From: Silicimonas sp.
GTDB lineage: Bacteria > Pseudomonadota > Alphaproteobacteria > Rhodobacterales > Rhodobacteraceae
Direction: 5' to 3'
DNA: 35,386 bases
Assembly: GCA_022824525.1 (NCBI GenBank)
Contig: JAJDZT010000062.1
Location: 1-35,386 of the forward strand
The translations under genes were made by a program, and so were the position numbers. This document shows, piece by piece, positions 7,783 to 15,745 of the stretch. The stretch's first letter is position 1; each line of letters begins with the position of its first letter. The notes under the pieces were generated by a model that searched no databases, was not told the origin of the DNA, and saw only the letters and a list, made by a program, of their open reading frames with translations.

Positions 7783-7845
7783 TGCGCGAACCCTAGACCG
7801 AGATCTTCTGCATGGCCAGACCACCCACGACGACGTGAGCGGATT

Positions 7846-8982
7846 TCAGTTGGTTGCGTCGTATTTGTAGATCCAGTCGAGGCTCTGGCGTATGCGTCCG
7901 GGAGCCACCGCCCCCGCGACACGCAAGGCCGTATGCGCCGCAAAACGCACGGGCGGGAAGCTCAGGTGATAATTTCGCGCGTTTCGCGACGCGGCATCGG
8001 TCACCCGGATGCACCGGTCTTCCCGTGCGTCCTGATAGCGGGCCAGCGCCTCTTCAAGCGGATGCTCGGACAGGCATCGCGCCAAGACCCACGCATCTTC
8101 CAAGGCGAGGTTCGCGCCCTGCGCCAGAAACGGCAATGTCGGATGCGCGGCATCGCCGATCAGAACTTGCCTGCCGGAATACCACCGATGCGCCACAGGG
8201 TGCCGGAAAAGCCCCCATAAAAAGACCTCGTCCACACGCGCGAGCCAATCCTTCACCGGTCCCTTGAACCCGTCGAACGCGCCGCGGACATTGCCCGGGT
8301 GATCCGAATGGCTCCAGCCTTCTTCGGCCCAGGCCACGCGCTCTTCGACCGCAACAATGTTCCTGCGATCGTTTGTAAGCGGATAACTCACAAGGTGTCG
8401 CTTGGGCCCCATGAAGACCCTGACTTCCGGCTCTCGGTCTTCCACGTCCTCGACGACGGCACGCCAAGCGACCTGCCGGGTGAAAAACGCCTTCGAAGCA
8501 TCCTCGACGCGCGCCCGAACCGCAGATTTCAATCCATCGGCCCCGATCAGCAGGTCGTCGCCCTCAAGCGCCTTGCCTTCTGGTGGCGGCGCCACTTCTG
8601 AGCCGGTCTCTACCGTCGCCCCTGCCCCTATGGCCGCTTTTTTCAGAAGTTCGATCAGATCCGCCCTGTGAACGGCGAACCAGGGCATGTCTGTTGCATC
8701 GCTCAGGTCAAGCGTCAGTACGTCTCGCCCGGTCGGTCCGTCGATCAAACGGACACGTTCAATCTGAACTGCCAGTTCCGAAAGCTCATCACGCAAACCA
8801 AGCGCCTCCAACACCCGAACACCGTTGGGGCTGATCTGGATACCCGCTCCGACCTCTCGGATCTCTGCCGCGCGCTCGGCCACTTTGACCTCGTGGCCCC
8901 GTCCTGCCAATGCGGCGGCGAGCGAAAGTCCTGCAACGCCTCCACCCGCAATCGTCATTTTCAGTGTTTCAGTCATGCGCAT
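7846..8982 (-). CDS. FAD-dependent monooxygenase (salicylate hydroxylase-like)
   Basis: 378-aa class A flavoprotein hydroxylase. The N-terminal dinucleotide-binding motif GGGVAGLSLA (13-22) is followed by the E36-type ribose-binding acid in VKVAERA. The second FAD motif GDAAHPTLPFLAQGANLALEDAW and an intermediate GADGLKSAVR (DG motif) complete the family signature. Enzymes of this group use NAD(P)H and O2 to hydroxylate aromatic rings; 3-hydroxybenzoate or salicylate hydroxylases are closest in style, but no aromatic catabolic genes are adjacent. Two ATGs (8982 and 8976) are equally possible. The dksA terminator T-tract ends only about 8 bp upstream, leaving no room for a separate promoter between them. 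Confidence 0.87.
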   Translation of the reverse strand: MRMTETLKMTIAGGGVAGLSLAAALAGRGHEVKVAERAAEIREVGAGIQISPNGVRVLEALGLRDELSELAVQIERVRLIDGPTGRDVLTLDLSDATDMPWFAVHRADLIELLKKAAIGAGATVETGSEVAPPPEGKALEGDDLLIGADGLKSAVRARVEDASKAFFTRQVAWRAVVEDVEDREPEVRVFMGPKRHLVSYPLTNDRRNIVAVEERVAWAEEGWSHSDHPGNVRGAFDGFKGPVKDWLARVDEVFLWGLFRHPVAHRWYSGRQVLIGDAAHPTLPFLAQGANLALEDAWVLARCLSEHPLEEALARYQDAREDRCIRVTDAASRNARNYHLSFPPVRFAAHTALRVAGAVAPGRIRQSLDWIYKYDATN

Positions 8983-8990
8983 TCAATCGG

Positions 8991-9035
8991 CCAAAAAAAG
9001 ACAGCGCCCGCCTTGAGGCAAATCAAGACGGGCGC
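8991..9035 (-). terminator. rho-independent terminator of dksA
   Basis: Minus strand: 13-bp arms at 9023-9035 and 9004-9016 (GCGCCCGTCTTGA against TCAAGGCGGGCGC, one G-T mismatch) with a 6-base loop, followed by TGTCTTTTTTT. It begins 24 bp after the dksA stop codon and is a textbook intrinsic terminator. Confidence 0.9.
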
Positions 9036-9058
9036 AAAATACTTCGAGGTATCGACCA

Positions 9059-9481
9059 TCAATCGTCGCGGTGAACCTTTTCAGCACGCTCGTGACGCTC
9101 CTGCGCTTCGAGCGACAAGGTTGCGATTGGCCGCGCATCAAGACGCTTCAACGAGATCGGCTCACCTGTATCCTCACAGTAGCCATACTCGCCTTCATCG
9201 ATCCGGCGAAGTGCACTGTCGATCTTGGCAACCAGCTTGCGCTGACGATCCCGTGTTCGAAGCTCGAGCGCCCGGTCGGTTTCCTCGCTCGCGCGGTCGG
9301 CGATATCGGGGATATTCCGGGTCGAATGTTGCAAGCCCTCAATGGTGGTCTTGCTGTCATCCATCAGTTCGGCCTTCCAATTCAACAACTTGCGGCGGAA
9401 ATATTCCGTCTGCCGCTCGTTCATGAAGGGCTCATCCTCTGCGGGGCGGTAATCGTCCGGAAGGAAGACTTCGGCTTTCAT
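9059..9481 (-). CDS. dksA: RNA polymerase-binding transcription factor DksA
   Basis: 140-aa DksA. It binds the secondary channel of RNA polymerase and, with ppGpp, tunes rRNA and stress promoters. N-terminal MKAEVFLPDDYRP and NERQTEYFRRKLLNWK match the family; the coiled-coil tip carries the key DxxDxA residues D59, D62 and A64 (DIADRA). The C-terminal globular part reads GYCEDTGEPISLKRLDARPIATLS: only one of the four zinc-finger cysteines (C102) remains, the others being Thr, Asp/Ala and Thr/Leu positions, so this is a zinc-independent type, as in P. aeruginosa DksA2. Start chosen at 9481, with AAGGGA 5-6 bases upstream; an in-frame ATG at 9505 is a possible alternative. Ends in a strong terminator. 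Confidence 0.92.
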   Translation of the reverse strand: MKAEVFLPDDYRPAEDEPFMNERQTEYFRRKLLNWKAELMDDSKTTIEGLQHSTRNIPDIADRASEETDRALELRTRDRQRKLVAKIDSALRRIDEGEYGYCEDTGEPISLKRLDARPIATLSLEAQERHERAEKVHRDD

Positions 9482-9565
9482 CGCGTTCCCTTTTTTCTTG
9501 GTCATACTGACAAACTCCGAACCCAGGGTTAGTCGGGCAAAGGTCCGGCTCCTGATCTTGCGCGG

Positions 9566-9594
9566 GAGATAGCGCATCAACATCCGCTTGTCAC
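9566..9594 (-). promoter_or_regulatory. candidate dksA promoter
   Basis: On the minus strand GTGACA (9589-9594) and TATCTC (9566-9571) are spaced by 17 bp, matching sigma70-type -35 and -10 elements in the divergent gap between dksA and moxR. The implied 5' leader is about 80 nt. Prediction by eye only. Confidence 0.4.
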
Positions 9595-9671
9595 TACACG
9601 ATCCGCCCGCTTGAAGGTGATTTGAGGCCGGGCTACGGTCCGCGCGCAACATCACTCGGGAGACGCGCAAA

Positions 9672-10511
9672 ATGCGGTTCGAAGGCACGGAAAGTTACAT
9701 CGCAAGCGCGGATCTTGCCGTCGCCGTGAACGCGGCGATCACTCTGGAACGCCCTCTGCTTGTGAAGGGTGAGCCCGGAACCGGCAAAACCGAGCTGGCC
9801 CGACAGGTCGCCGCCGCCCTCGGGCATCGAATCATCGAGTGGAACGTAAAATCCACCACCCGCGCCCAACAGGGCCTTTACGAATATGACGCCGTCAGCC
9901 GCCTGCGCGACAGTCAGCTCGGCGATGCGCAAGTCCATGATATCGCGGCCTATATCAAGAAGGGCAAGCTCTGGGAGGCGTTCGAGGCCGAGAACCGCGT
10001 GGTTCTTCTGATCGATGAGATCGACAAGGCGGATATCGAGTTCCCGAACGACCTTTTGCAGGAACTCGACCGCATGGAGTTCTTTGTTTACGAGACCGGG
10101 GAGACGGTTCAGGCGAAACAACGCCCGATCGTCATCATCACGTCAAACAACGAAAAGGAACTGCCCGACGCGTTCCTTCGCCGCTGTTTCTTCCACTACA
10201 TCAAGTTCCCCGATGCCGGGACACTCAAGACCATCGTCGAGGTCCATCACCCCGGCATAAAGCAACGTCTATTGTCCACCGCGCTCGAACAGTTCTTCGA
10301 AATCCGCGAAACGCCCGGGCTGAAAAAGAAGCCCTCCACGTCCGAGGTGCTCGATTGGCTGAAGCTGATCCTCGCCGAAGATCTGACCCCCGAAGACCTC
10401 CAGCGCGCCAGCACCGACAGCCTGCCCAAGCTTCACGGAGCCCTTCTCAAGAATGAACAGGATGTGCAGCTTTTCGAACGTTTGGCCTTTATGGCGCGAG
10501 GGCGGGGATAA
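9672..10511 (+). CDS. MoxR-family AAA+ ATPase
   Basis: 279-aa MoxR-type ATPase. Walker A GEPGTGKT (33-40), Walker B LLIDEID (112-118), sensor 1 ITSNN (about 155-159) and arginine-finger region FLRRCFFHYIKFP are all present. MoxR proteins team with VWA proteins to remodel or insert metal cofactors into target enzymes; the likely partner here is the CoxE-like VWA protein at 4627-5811. In many relatives the two genes are adjacent; here they lie apart and on opposite strands. GGGAG precedes the ATG by 9 bases. The gene is divergent from dksA and its TAA directly abuts the stop of the convergent antitoxin-like gene. Confidence 0.92.
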   Translation: MRFEGTESYIASADLAVAVNAAITLERPLLVKGEPGTGKTELARQVAAALGHRIIEWNVKSTTRAQQGLYEYDAVSRLRDSQLGDAQVHDIAAYIKKGKLWEAFEAENRVVLLIDEIDKADIEFPNDLLQELDRMEFFVYETGETVQAKQRPIVIITSNNEKELPDAFLRRCFFHYIKFPDAGTLKTIVEVHHPGIKQRLLSTALEQFFEIRETPGLKKKPSTSEVLDWLKLILAEDLTPEDLQRASTDSLPKLHGALLKNEQDVQLFERLAFMARGRG

Positions 10512-10829
10512 TCAGGCTTCTTGAGCCACAACTTCCTTCACCTCTTTCGGGTACTGACTGATCAACCGCAGAAGAATGCGTGTCGATCGATCCGGCAAGC
10601 GCCGAAGCTGTTCCCAGTTCCGCACCGCCCCCACCGAAAATCCGAACTGTCGGGAAAACCGCTCCTGCGACATACCGAGTGACTTTCGCAGACCCCGCAC
10701 ATCGACAAAGGGCACATCGCGGACCGCCACCATGGGCAAGTCCACCTCAGCAGCCAGATCGGCCTCGACCTCTGCCAAGGCAGCCCGATCCCGTTCGGCT
10801 TCAGTCATAAGCTCATATTTCTTGCTCAT
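10512..10829 (-). CDS. HTH antitoxin-like regulator (HigA-type)
   Basis: 105-aa protein. Residues 1-35 are a charged helical segment that could bind a partner; residues 46-77 form an Xre-type helix-turn-helix (LRKSLGMSQERFSRQFG followed by SVGAVRNWEQ). The layout, with HTH in the C-terminal half and second position in the operon, matches antitoxins of toxin-first modules such as HigBA. A GGAG Shine-Dalgarno lies inside the end of the upstream toxin-like gene, 4 bp apart. It probably binds the palindrome at 11221-11235 to autoregulate. Function is inferred from organisation and HTH. Confidence 0.78.
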   Translation of the reverse strand: MSKKYELMTEAERDRAALAEVEADLAAEVDLPMVAVRDVPFVDVRGLRKSLGMSQERFSRQFGFSVGAVRNWEQLRRLPDRSTRILLRLISQYPKEVKEVVAQEA

Positions 10830-10833
10830 TTCG

Positions 10834-11181
10834 TCACACTCCAGAATCCAGAAGTCCTTCGATCTTCTTTCTAATCACACCCAGCGACAGGTCACGTGCA
10901 AAGGATTTGGCCTCATTCAGGTTTCTCGGCGCGTTACGGCGTTCCTGGATTCTCAGAATGTAAACAACGATTTCATCGTTTTCCTTAAACTTGAGAACAT
11001 ACTTTACCGTCACATGTCGCCAATCGAACCGATAGGTGTGGTTCTTCGAGAACCGACCCCGGGTCGGGTCGCGTATGAGCGCCGCACCAATCTCGGCCAG
11101 ATCATCTTCCGTCAGACCAAGATGCGCCGCATCCTGCCTTGACGTCAGCGTAATCTTCAGACCTACCGAAACCTCGTCCAA
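10834..11181 (-). CDS. putative toxin of a HigBA-like module
   Basis: 115-aa protein starting at a TTG (11181); no ATG or GTG exists between that codon and the in-frame stop upstream, and a GGA lies 8 bases before it. An overlapping ATG in another frame sits just upstream. Predicted order is strand (VGLKITLT), helix (TEDDLAEIGAAL), then strands HTYRFDW, VTVKYVLKF, EIVVYILRI, followed by a basic helical tail; this could be a RelE/ParE-type fold, but I do not recognise a specific family. Being first of two, directly ahead of an HTH gene with a 4-bp gap and behind an operator-bearing promoter, supports a toxin role. Sequence alone does not show catalytic residues. Confidence 0.6.
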   Translation of the reverse strand: MDEVSVGLKITLTSRQDAAHLGLTEDDLAEIGAALIRDPTRGRFSKNHTYRFDWRHVTVKYVLKFKENDEIVVYILRIQERRNAPRNLNEAKSFARDLSLGVIRKKIEGLLDSGV

Positions 11182-11216
11182 TTCGATATTCCATCGCTGG
11201 ATACGTCACGAAACAA

Positions 11217-11245
11217 GATATACGCCATTGGCGTAGTTTTTTCAA
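11217..11245 (-). promoter_or_regulatory. promoter with palindromic operator for the toxin-antitoxin-like module
   Basis: Minus strand: TTGAAA (11240-11245), a 17-bp spacer and TATATC (11217-11222). The spacer contains a perfect 15-bp palindrome TACGCCAATGGCGTA (11221-11235, 7-bp arms, single central base) that overlaps the -10 box. A repressor bound there would block RNA polymerase. It lies about 40 bp upstream of the TTG start. Confidence 0.68.
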
Positions 11246-11280
11246 GAGCGAGACGCCGTATAGGCCACGAAGCGACAACT

Positions 11281-12177
11281 ATGCTCCACGTCCTCACCCA
11301 CAACATCCTGCCGGTCTTTGTCATGCTCGCTCTCGGCTACGTCATGGGCAAACTCGGCACGGCAAAACAGGAGGAAGCGCGCGCACTCAACCGTATTGCC
11401 TTCCTGGTCTTGCAGCCGCCGCTGATCTTCATGCTGCTAACCGGTCTGGACCTGTCCGCAGTGCGCTTCGACGCCATCGGGATTTACGCCGCCGTGGAAG
11501 TCATTGCTTTCATAGTCGCATTCGGCTTGGCGAAGTTTGCCTTCAAGTGCGAAACGGCAGAGGCATTCCTGTTGGGTATGTGCGTCGTTTTCGTGAACTC
11601 ACTCCTCTACATCTGGCCAATCTCTACGTTGATCTATGGCGAGGAAGGAGCCCGTCCGATCAGTGCGATCGTGGCTTTGGACGCATCGGCGTCTTTTGCG
11701 TTCTTCATCATCGGAATCCAGGTGCTCGCGGGTGGCGGGATACGCAGTGCGCTTCCTGCCATCGTCAGAAACCCGGTTCTGATCACCATCGTGCTGTCGC
11801 TTGCCTTGAACATGACAAGCGTGCCAATCCCCGAGCCCATTCAAACCGCCGCCCGTTTCGCGGGAGCGGGAGCCGCTCCGCTGACGCTCTTTGCGCTAGG
11901 GGTCGTTCTCTCTGCAGCACCGCTCCGACCGACAGCACCTGTCATCGGGATCAGTGCCCTGAAGCTTTTGGCTTTCCCGGTCTTGGTCTGGGTCGGGTTC
12001 ACGGTGGTATCACCGGAGAACCCATGGCAGGCGCAGTTTCTTCTGAACGCCGGCGGACCGGCGGGTGCAATGGCCTTCGCCCTCGCCCTCCTCCACGGGG
12101 TCCGGACCGACCGGATCGCCCCGGTGATCATCTGGACCTCTGTCCTGTCACTGATCACGCTGGCCTGGCTGGCGTAA
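11281..12177 (+). CDS. AEC-family transporter
   Basis: 298-aa integral membrane protein of the auxin efflux carrier (AEC) family. About ten hydrophobic segments are visible, beginning LPVFVMLALGYVMGKLG (11-27), with the family's conserved break NRIAFLVLQPPLIF and the symmetrical second half containing PLTLFALGVVLS and NAGGPAGAMAFALA. Bacterial members include malonate and other carboxylate exporters; substrate cannot be read here. The ATG at 11281 lacks a clear Shine-Dalgarno. The upstream gap (11182-11280) is shared with the divergent toxin-antitoxin-like promoter. Downstream is the edd regulatory region. Confidence 0.87.
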   Translation: MLHVLTHNILPVFVMLALGYVMGKLGTAKQEEARALNRIAFLVLQPPLIFMLLTGLDLSAVRFDAIGIYAAVEVIAFIVAFGLAKFAFKCETAEAFLLGMCVVFVNSLLYIWPISTLIYGEEGARPISAIVALDASASFAFFIIGIQVLAGGGIRSALPAIVRNPVLITIVLSLALNMTSVPIPEPIQTAARFAGAGAAPLTLFALGVVLSAAPLRPTAPVIGISALKLLAFPVLVWVGFTVVSPENPWQAQFLLNAGGPAGAMAFALALLHGVRTDRIAPVIIWTSVLSLITLAWLA

Positions 12178-12251
12178 TCTCTTAACGACTTGGTCATCTT
12201 CGTGAACGTACGCAGGTTTACGGGACGCCTTGTTTGTCTTTGCCGACAAGC

Positions 12252-12295
12252 GCACCGACGTGATACCGACGTTGCACCGACACGATACCGACGTT
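12252..12295. repeat. four tandem 11-bp repeats upstream of edd
   Basis: Units GCACCGACGTG, ATACCGACGTT, GCACCGACACG and ATACCGACGTT follow each other without gaps, each sharing ACCGAC; seen as pairs, this is a 22-bp direct repeat with two mismatches. A looser GCCGAC copy lies just upstream at 12243-12248. The 11-bp period is close to one DNA turn, so bound proteins would line up on one face. It starts 75 bp after the transporter gene and ends 176 bp before edd. Confidence 0.75.
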
Positions 12296-12422
12296 GCGAT
12301 TTTCGCTCAGCCCTTTCGTTTGCAGGCATTTACCAAGGGGCCTGTTGCGTGCAACGCCCAGCGTACGCACCGGGGCTTTAGAAATCGTACGGACCAAATG
12401 GCTTTGCGCTTCGCCATCACTT

Positions 12423-12438
12423 ATGTTAGCGCAAACAT
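12423..12438. promoter_or_regulatory. GntR-like operator upstream of edd
   Basis: ATGTTAGCGCAAACAT is one base off the palindrome ATGTTA-N4-TAACAT, the consensus of the LacI-family gluconate repressor GntR of enterobacteria. It lies 33 bp before the edd ATG, where a repressor would block transcription. The 294-bp gap 12178-12471 holds this site and the tandem repeat; I see no confident -10/-35 pair. That a GntR homologue binds is inference. Confidence 0.5.
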
Positions 12439-12471
12439 GAATGAAGATCACCTTCCAGACCGGAGGCTGAA

Positions 12472-14277
12472 ATGACCCTGAATTCCACCGTCGCCCAAGT
12501 AACCGACCGCATCATCGAACGATCCGAAAAGGCCCGCGGCAGCTACCTCGACAAGATCGCACGTGCGCAGGACGCAGGCGTTAAACGCGCGCATTTGACC
12601 TGCGGAAATCAGGCACATGCCTATGCTGCAATGGGCGACGACAAAGAGGCTCTGGTGGCTGAAAACGCACCCAATATTGGGATCGTGACAGCCTACAACG
12701 ACATGCTTTCAGCGCATCAGCCGTTCATGGATTACCCCGATAGAATCAAGGCTGCCCTACGCCGCACCGGCGCGACGGCTCAAGTCGCGGGCGGCGTGCC
12801 AGCGATGTGCGATGGTGTCACCCAAGGCCAGACAGGAATGGAGCTGAGCCTCTTCTCCCGTGATGTGATCGCGCTCGCCACAGGCGTGGCCCTCAGCCAC
12901 AATACGTTCGATGCCGCGTTATACCTTGGCGTCTGCGACAAGATTGTCCCGGGCCTGATCATTGCCGCTGGAACATTCGGCCACCTCCCCGGCATCTTCG
13001 TCCCGGCAGGCCCGATGCCAAGCGGCCTGCCGAACGACGAGAAAGCCAAGATCCGCACCCAGTTTGCCGCGGGAGAAGTCGGCCGCGACAAGCTTATGGA
13101 GGCCGAGATGGCCTCGTATCACGGCCCCGGCACATGCACGTTCTACGGAACGGCCAACACCAACCAGATGTTGATGGAATTCATGGGGTTACACATGCCC
13201 GGGTCGTCCTTCGTAAACCCGGGCACACCTCTTCGTGACGCCTTGACCGAGGAGGCCGCAGAGCGCGCGGCGCAAATCACGGCTCAGGGGAACGATTATC
13301 GGCCTGTCTCCGACATTCTGGACGCAAAGGCCTTCGTGAACGGGATCGTCGGCTTGATGGCGACGGGCGGCTCGACCAACCTTGTCTTGCACCTGCCAGC
13401 GATGGCGCGGGCGGCGGGTGTCATCCTCGACATCGAGGATTTCAACGACCTCTCGGCAGCGACGCCCTTGATGGCAAAGGTTTATCCAAACGGATTGGCA
13501 GACGTGAACCACTTCCACGCAGCTGGCGGCCTTGCATTCATGATCGGCGAGTTGCTTGAGGCCGGTCTCTTGCATCCTGACACAAAGACGGTCGCGGGCG
13601 ACGGTCTCGAACTCTACACAACCGAGCCCAAATTGAAGGACGGATCGGTTTCGCGCGAAGACGGCCCGAAGGCCACGCTGAATGACAAGATCCTTCGCCC
13701 GGTGACAGACCCGTTCCAACCAACCGGAGGTTTGAGGGAACTCATCGGCAATGCCGGTCGAGCCGTAATGAAGGTCTCTGCCGTCGCCCCCGAGAACCGC
13801 GTCCTCGAAGCAAAAGCTCGCGTTTTCCACGATCAGGACAGCGTGAAAACCGCCTTCAAGGCGGGCGAGTTTACGGAGGACACCGTGGTCGTCGTCCGCT
13901 TTCAAGGGCCCCGGGCGAACGGCATGCCCGAACTGCACGGGCTGACTCCGACCTTGTCCGTGCTGTTGGGACGCGGCCTCAAGGTCGCGCTTGTCACGGA
14001 CGGGCGGATGTCTGGCGCATCAGGCAAGGTGCCAGCCGCCATCCATCTGTCCCCGGAAGCTGCCGTCGGTGGACCGATTGCGTGCATCAAAGACGGCGAC
14101 TTGGTCCGTGTCGATGCGGAAGCGGGTTCGCTTGAGGTTTTGGAAGCTGACTTCGCCTCGCGCAGCCCGGTCACCGCAGACCTCTCAGCAAATGAAGAAG
14201 GGCTGGGGCGCGAGCTGTTTTCGGCCTTCCGACAGAATTGCGGGCTTGCGCAGGACGGCGCTGGCATCGTTGTGTGA
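12472..14277 (+). CDS. edd: 6-phosphogluconate dehydratase
   Basis: 601-aa Edd of the IlvD/Edd dehydratase family. It converts 6-phosphogluconate to 2-keto-3-deoxy-6-phosphogluconate, the first committed step of the Entner-Doudoroff pathway, in the cytoplasm. The [4Fe-4S] ligands expected in the family are visible: C113 (AMCDGVTQG), C155 (GVCDKIVPG) and C222 ([14 protein letters not shown]). IlvD/Edd signatures [14 protein letters not shown] ([16 protein letters not shown]) and [14 protein letters not shown] are present. Length matches the usual 600-608 aa, so it is Edd rather than IlvD (about 560-615 aa, with different motifs). GGAGG lies 6 bases upstream of the ATG. It heads an operon with eda, 25 bp downstream. 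Confidence 0.97.
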   Translation: MTLNSTVAQVTDRIIERSEKARGSYLDKIARAQDAGVKRAHLTCGNQAHAYAAMGDDKEALVAENAPNIGIVTAYNDMLSAHQPFMDYPDRIKAALRRTGATAQVAGGVPAMCDGVTQGQTGMELSLFSRDVIALATGVALSHNTFDAALYLGVCDKIVPGLIIAAGTFGHLPGIFVPAGPMPSGLPNDEKAKIRTQFAAGEVGRDKLMEAEMASYHGPGTCTFYGTANTNQMLMEFMGLHMPGSSFVNPGTPLRDALTEEAAERAAQITAQGNDYRPVSDILDAKAFVNGIVGLMATGGSTNLVLHLPAMARAAGVILDIEDFNDLSAATPLMAKVYPNGLADVNHFHAAGGLAFMIGELLEAGLLHPDTKTVAGDGLELYTTEPKLKDGSVSREDGPKATLNDKILRPVTDPFQPTGGLRELIGNAGRAVMKVSAVAPENRVLEAKARVFHDQDSVKTAFKAGEFTEDTVVVVRFQGPRANGMPELHGLTPTLSVLLGRGLKVALVTDGRMSGASGKVPAAIHLSPEAAVGGPIACIKDGDLVRVDAEAGSLEVLEADFASRSPVTADLSANEEGLGRELFSAFRQNCGLAQDGAGIVV

Positions 14278-14302
14278 GCCCGAAAGAATCAGGAGTAGCC
14301 CC

Positions 14303-14944
14303 ATGACCCCCGCAGAAGCCTCTGATCAGGCGCGAGCTGTTTGCACACTTGCCCCAGTTATCCCGGTGCTCACGGTGCCAGATGCCAGCAAGGCCAAGGG
14401 ATTGGCGCGGGCGCTGGTCGCGGGCGGCCTGCCCGCCTTGGAAGTTACTCTGCGCACTCCAGCCGCGCTCGACGCCATTCGCGAAATGGCCGAAGTCGAC
14501 GGCGGTGTCGTGGGAGCCGGTACGATCATGACGCCGCAAGATGTCGTCGCGGCAAAGGAAGCCGGAGCGCTGTTCGGCGTTTCACCCGGCTCAACGCCGC
14601 GCATTCTGGACAAGGCAGAGGAAGTTGGTCTTCCGATGCTGCCCGGAGCCGTGACCGCGACGGAGATCATGGCATTGCTGGATCGAGGTTACACGATGCT
14701 CAAATTCTTCCCGGCGGAAGCCTCCGGCGGCGCCCCTGCCCTTGGAGCGTTCGCCGGTCCCATCCCGCAGGTGACGTTTTGCCCGACAGGCGGCGTGTCT
14801 CTCAAGAATGTGGACGACTACCTCTCACTCAAGAACACTGTTTGCGTTGGGGGATCGTGGGTCGCGCCCACTGATCTTGTTGCGGCTGAGAACTGGTCGA
14901 GGATCGAGGAACTCGCAAGCGAAGCTGCGGCACTGGGCGGTTGA
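14303..14944 (+). CDS. eda: 2-keto-3-deoxy-6-phosphogluconate aldolase
   Basis: 213-aa KDPG aldolase, a class I aldolase splitting KDPG into pyruvate and glyceraldehyde 3-phosphate; it may also act on 4-hydroxy-2-oxoglutarate. The catalytic Schiff-base lysine is K134 in MLKFFPAEASGG; E47 and R51 in LEVTLRTP and the FGVSPGSTPR and CPTGGV phosphate-binding segments complete the site. AGGAG precedes the ATG at 14303 by 6 bases, and an in-frame open stretch running back into edd is not coding. Cotranscribed with edd. The 116 bp after the stop show no clear terminator. Confidence 0.97.
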   Translation: MTPAEASDQARAVCTLAPVIPVLTVPDASKAKGLARALVAGGLPALEVTLRTPAALDAIREMAEVDGGVVGAGTIMTPQDVVAAKEAGALFGVSPGSTPRILDKAEEVGLPMLPGAVTATEIMALLDRGYTMLKFFPAEASGGAPALGAFAGPIPQVTFCPTGGVSLKNVDDYLSLKNTVCVGGSWVAPTDLVAAENWSRIEELASEAAALGG

Positions 14945-15060
14945 TAGATCCAATGCTTTGTGAACTCTGCCGGCGTCAGATAAATAGAGACCGTGCGAAC
15001 GACCGATAAATCATTCAGCGTCACGCAACCCGAAACGAAAGAGCCGAGCAGTTCTTTCGC

Positions 15061-15732
15061 ATGATCTTGTCTCTTGAAAAGAACTTCATCTTCTTGCACG
15101 TCCCGAAAACTGCCGGGCAGTCTTTCACCAAGGCGTTGGAGCCGTATTCCCGACCGTACAAGCGCTCGCTTCTTCGGAGTTCGTCACGCCGCCTGCCGTT
15201 CCAGGAGTCGCCGGCGACCGTTCATTTCCGCGGCCACGAGACAGCACGCGGCATGATCTCAAAGCTGGGACGCGCACAGTTTGATGCGTTCTTCACTTTT
15301 GCCTGCGTGCGCAACCCGTTCGATCACGCGGTGTCCCACTACGAATACATGAAGCAGTACAGGATTGCGGCGACCGCGCGAAAAATCCAGGCGATGAGCT
15401 TTGTGGAATACCTGCGCTATCGCCAGAAAAGACCGTTCTGGAATGACAACCTTTTCGCCCGGTTTCCGGACCAAACTTATTTCGTGCAGGACAGTGGCGG
15501 CGCCGTTGCCGTCAATGAACTCATCCGTTTCGAAACCCTTAACGAAGATTTCGAACGCGTGGCTGCCCAAATCGGCCTCGAAGACACCCGCCTTCCTTAC
15601 GTGAACAAGACAGTCGCGGACAGGAAGCCATTGGAAAGCTATTTCGACAACACAGCGCGGGACCGGGTTCTGGAGCTCTACAGCCGCGACTTCGACAATT
15701 TCGGTTACGCGCGCGACGTCCCGACCAACTGA
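15061..15732 (+). CDS. sulfotransferase family 2 domain protein
   Basis: 223-aa protein of the sulfotransferase family 2 (PAPS-dependent) type. The 5'-phosphosulfate loop is HVPKTAGQS (13-21) and the 3'-phosphate-binding segment is RNPFDHAVS (84-92). The rest contains the usual RFETLNEDFERVAAQIGL and a C-terminal NKTVADRKPLESYFD..ARDRVLELYSRDFDNFGY, typical of bacterial carbohydrate or polysaccharide sulfotransferases. The acceptor is unknown; no polysaccharide genes surround it. It is monocistronic by position, between eda (same strand) and a minus-strand hypothetical gene. The start codon has no strong Shine-Dalgarno. Confidence 0.87.
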   Translation: MILSLEKNFIFLHVPKTAGQSFTKALEPYSRPYKRSLLRSSSRRLPFQESPATVHFRGHETARGMISKLGRAQFDAFFTFACVRNPFDHAVSHYEYMKQYRIAATARKIQAMSFVEYLRYRQKRPFWNDNLFARFPDQTYFVQDSGGAVAVNELIRFETLNEDFERVAAQIGLEDTRLPYVNKTVADRKPLESYFDNTARDRVLELYSRDFDNFGYARDVPTN

Positions 15733-15745
15733 GGCTCAAGATGGT

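Noticed and set aside
12252..12295. CRISPR-like direct repeat
   Set aside because: Units are contiguous with an 11-bp period and no spacers, and no cas genes are near; it fits a binding-site array.
13189..13938. 249-codon open frame on the minus strand
   Set aside because: It lies wholly inside edd on the opposite strand and its protein is Arg/Cys-rich without recognisable motifs.
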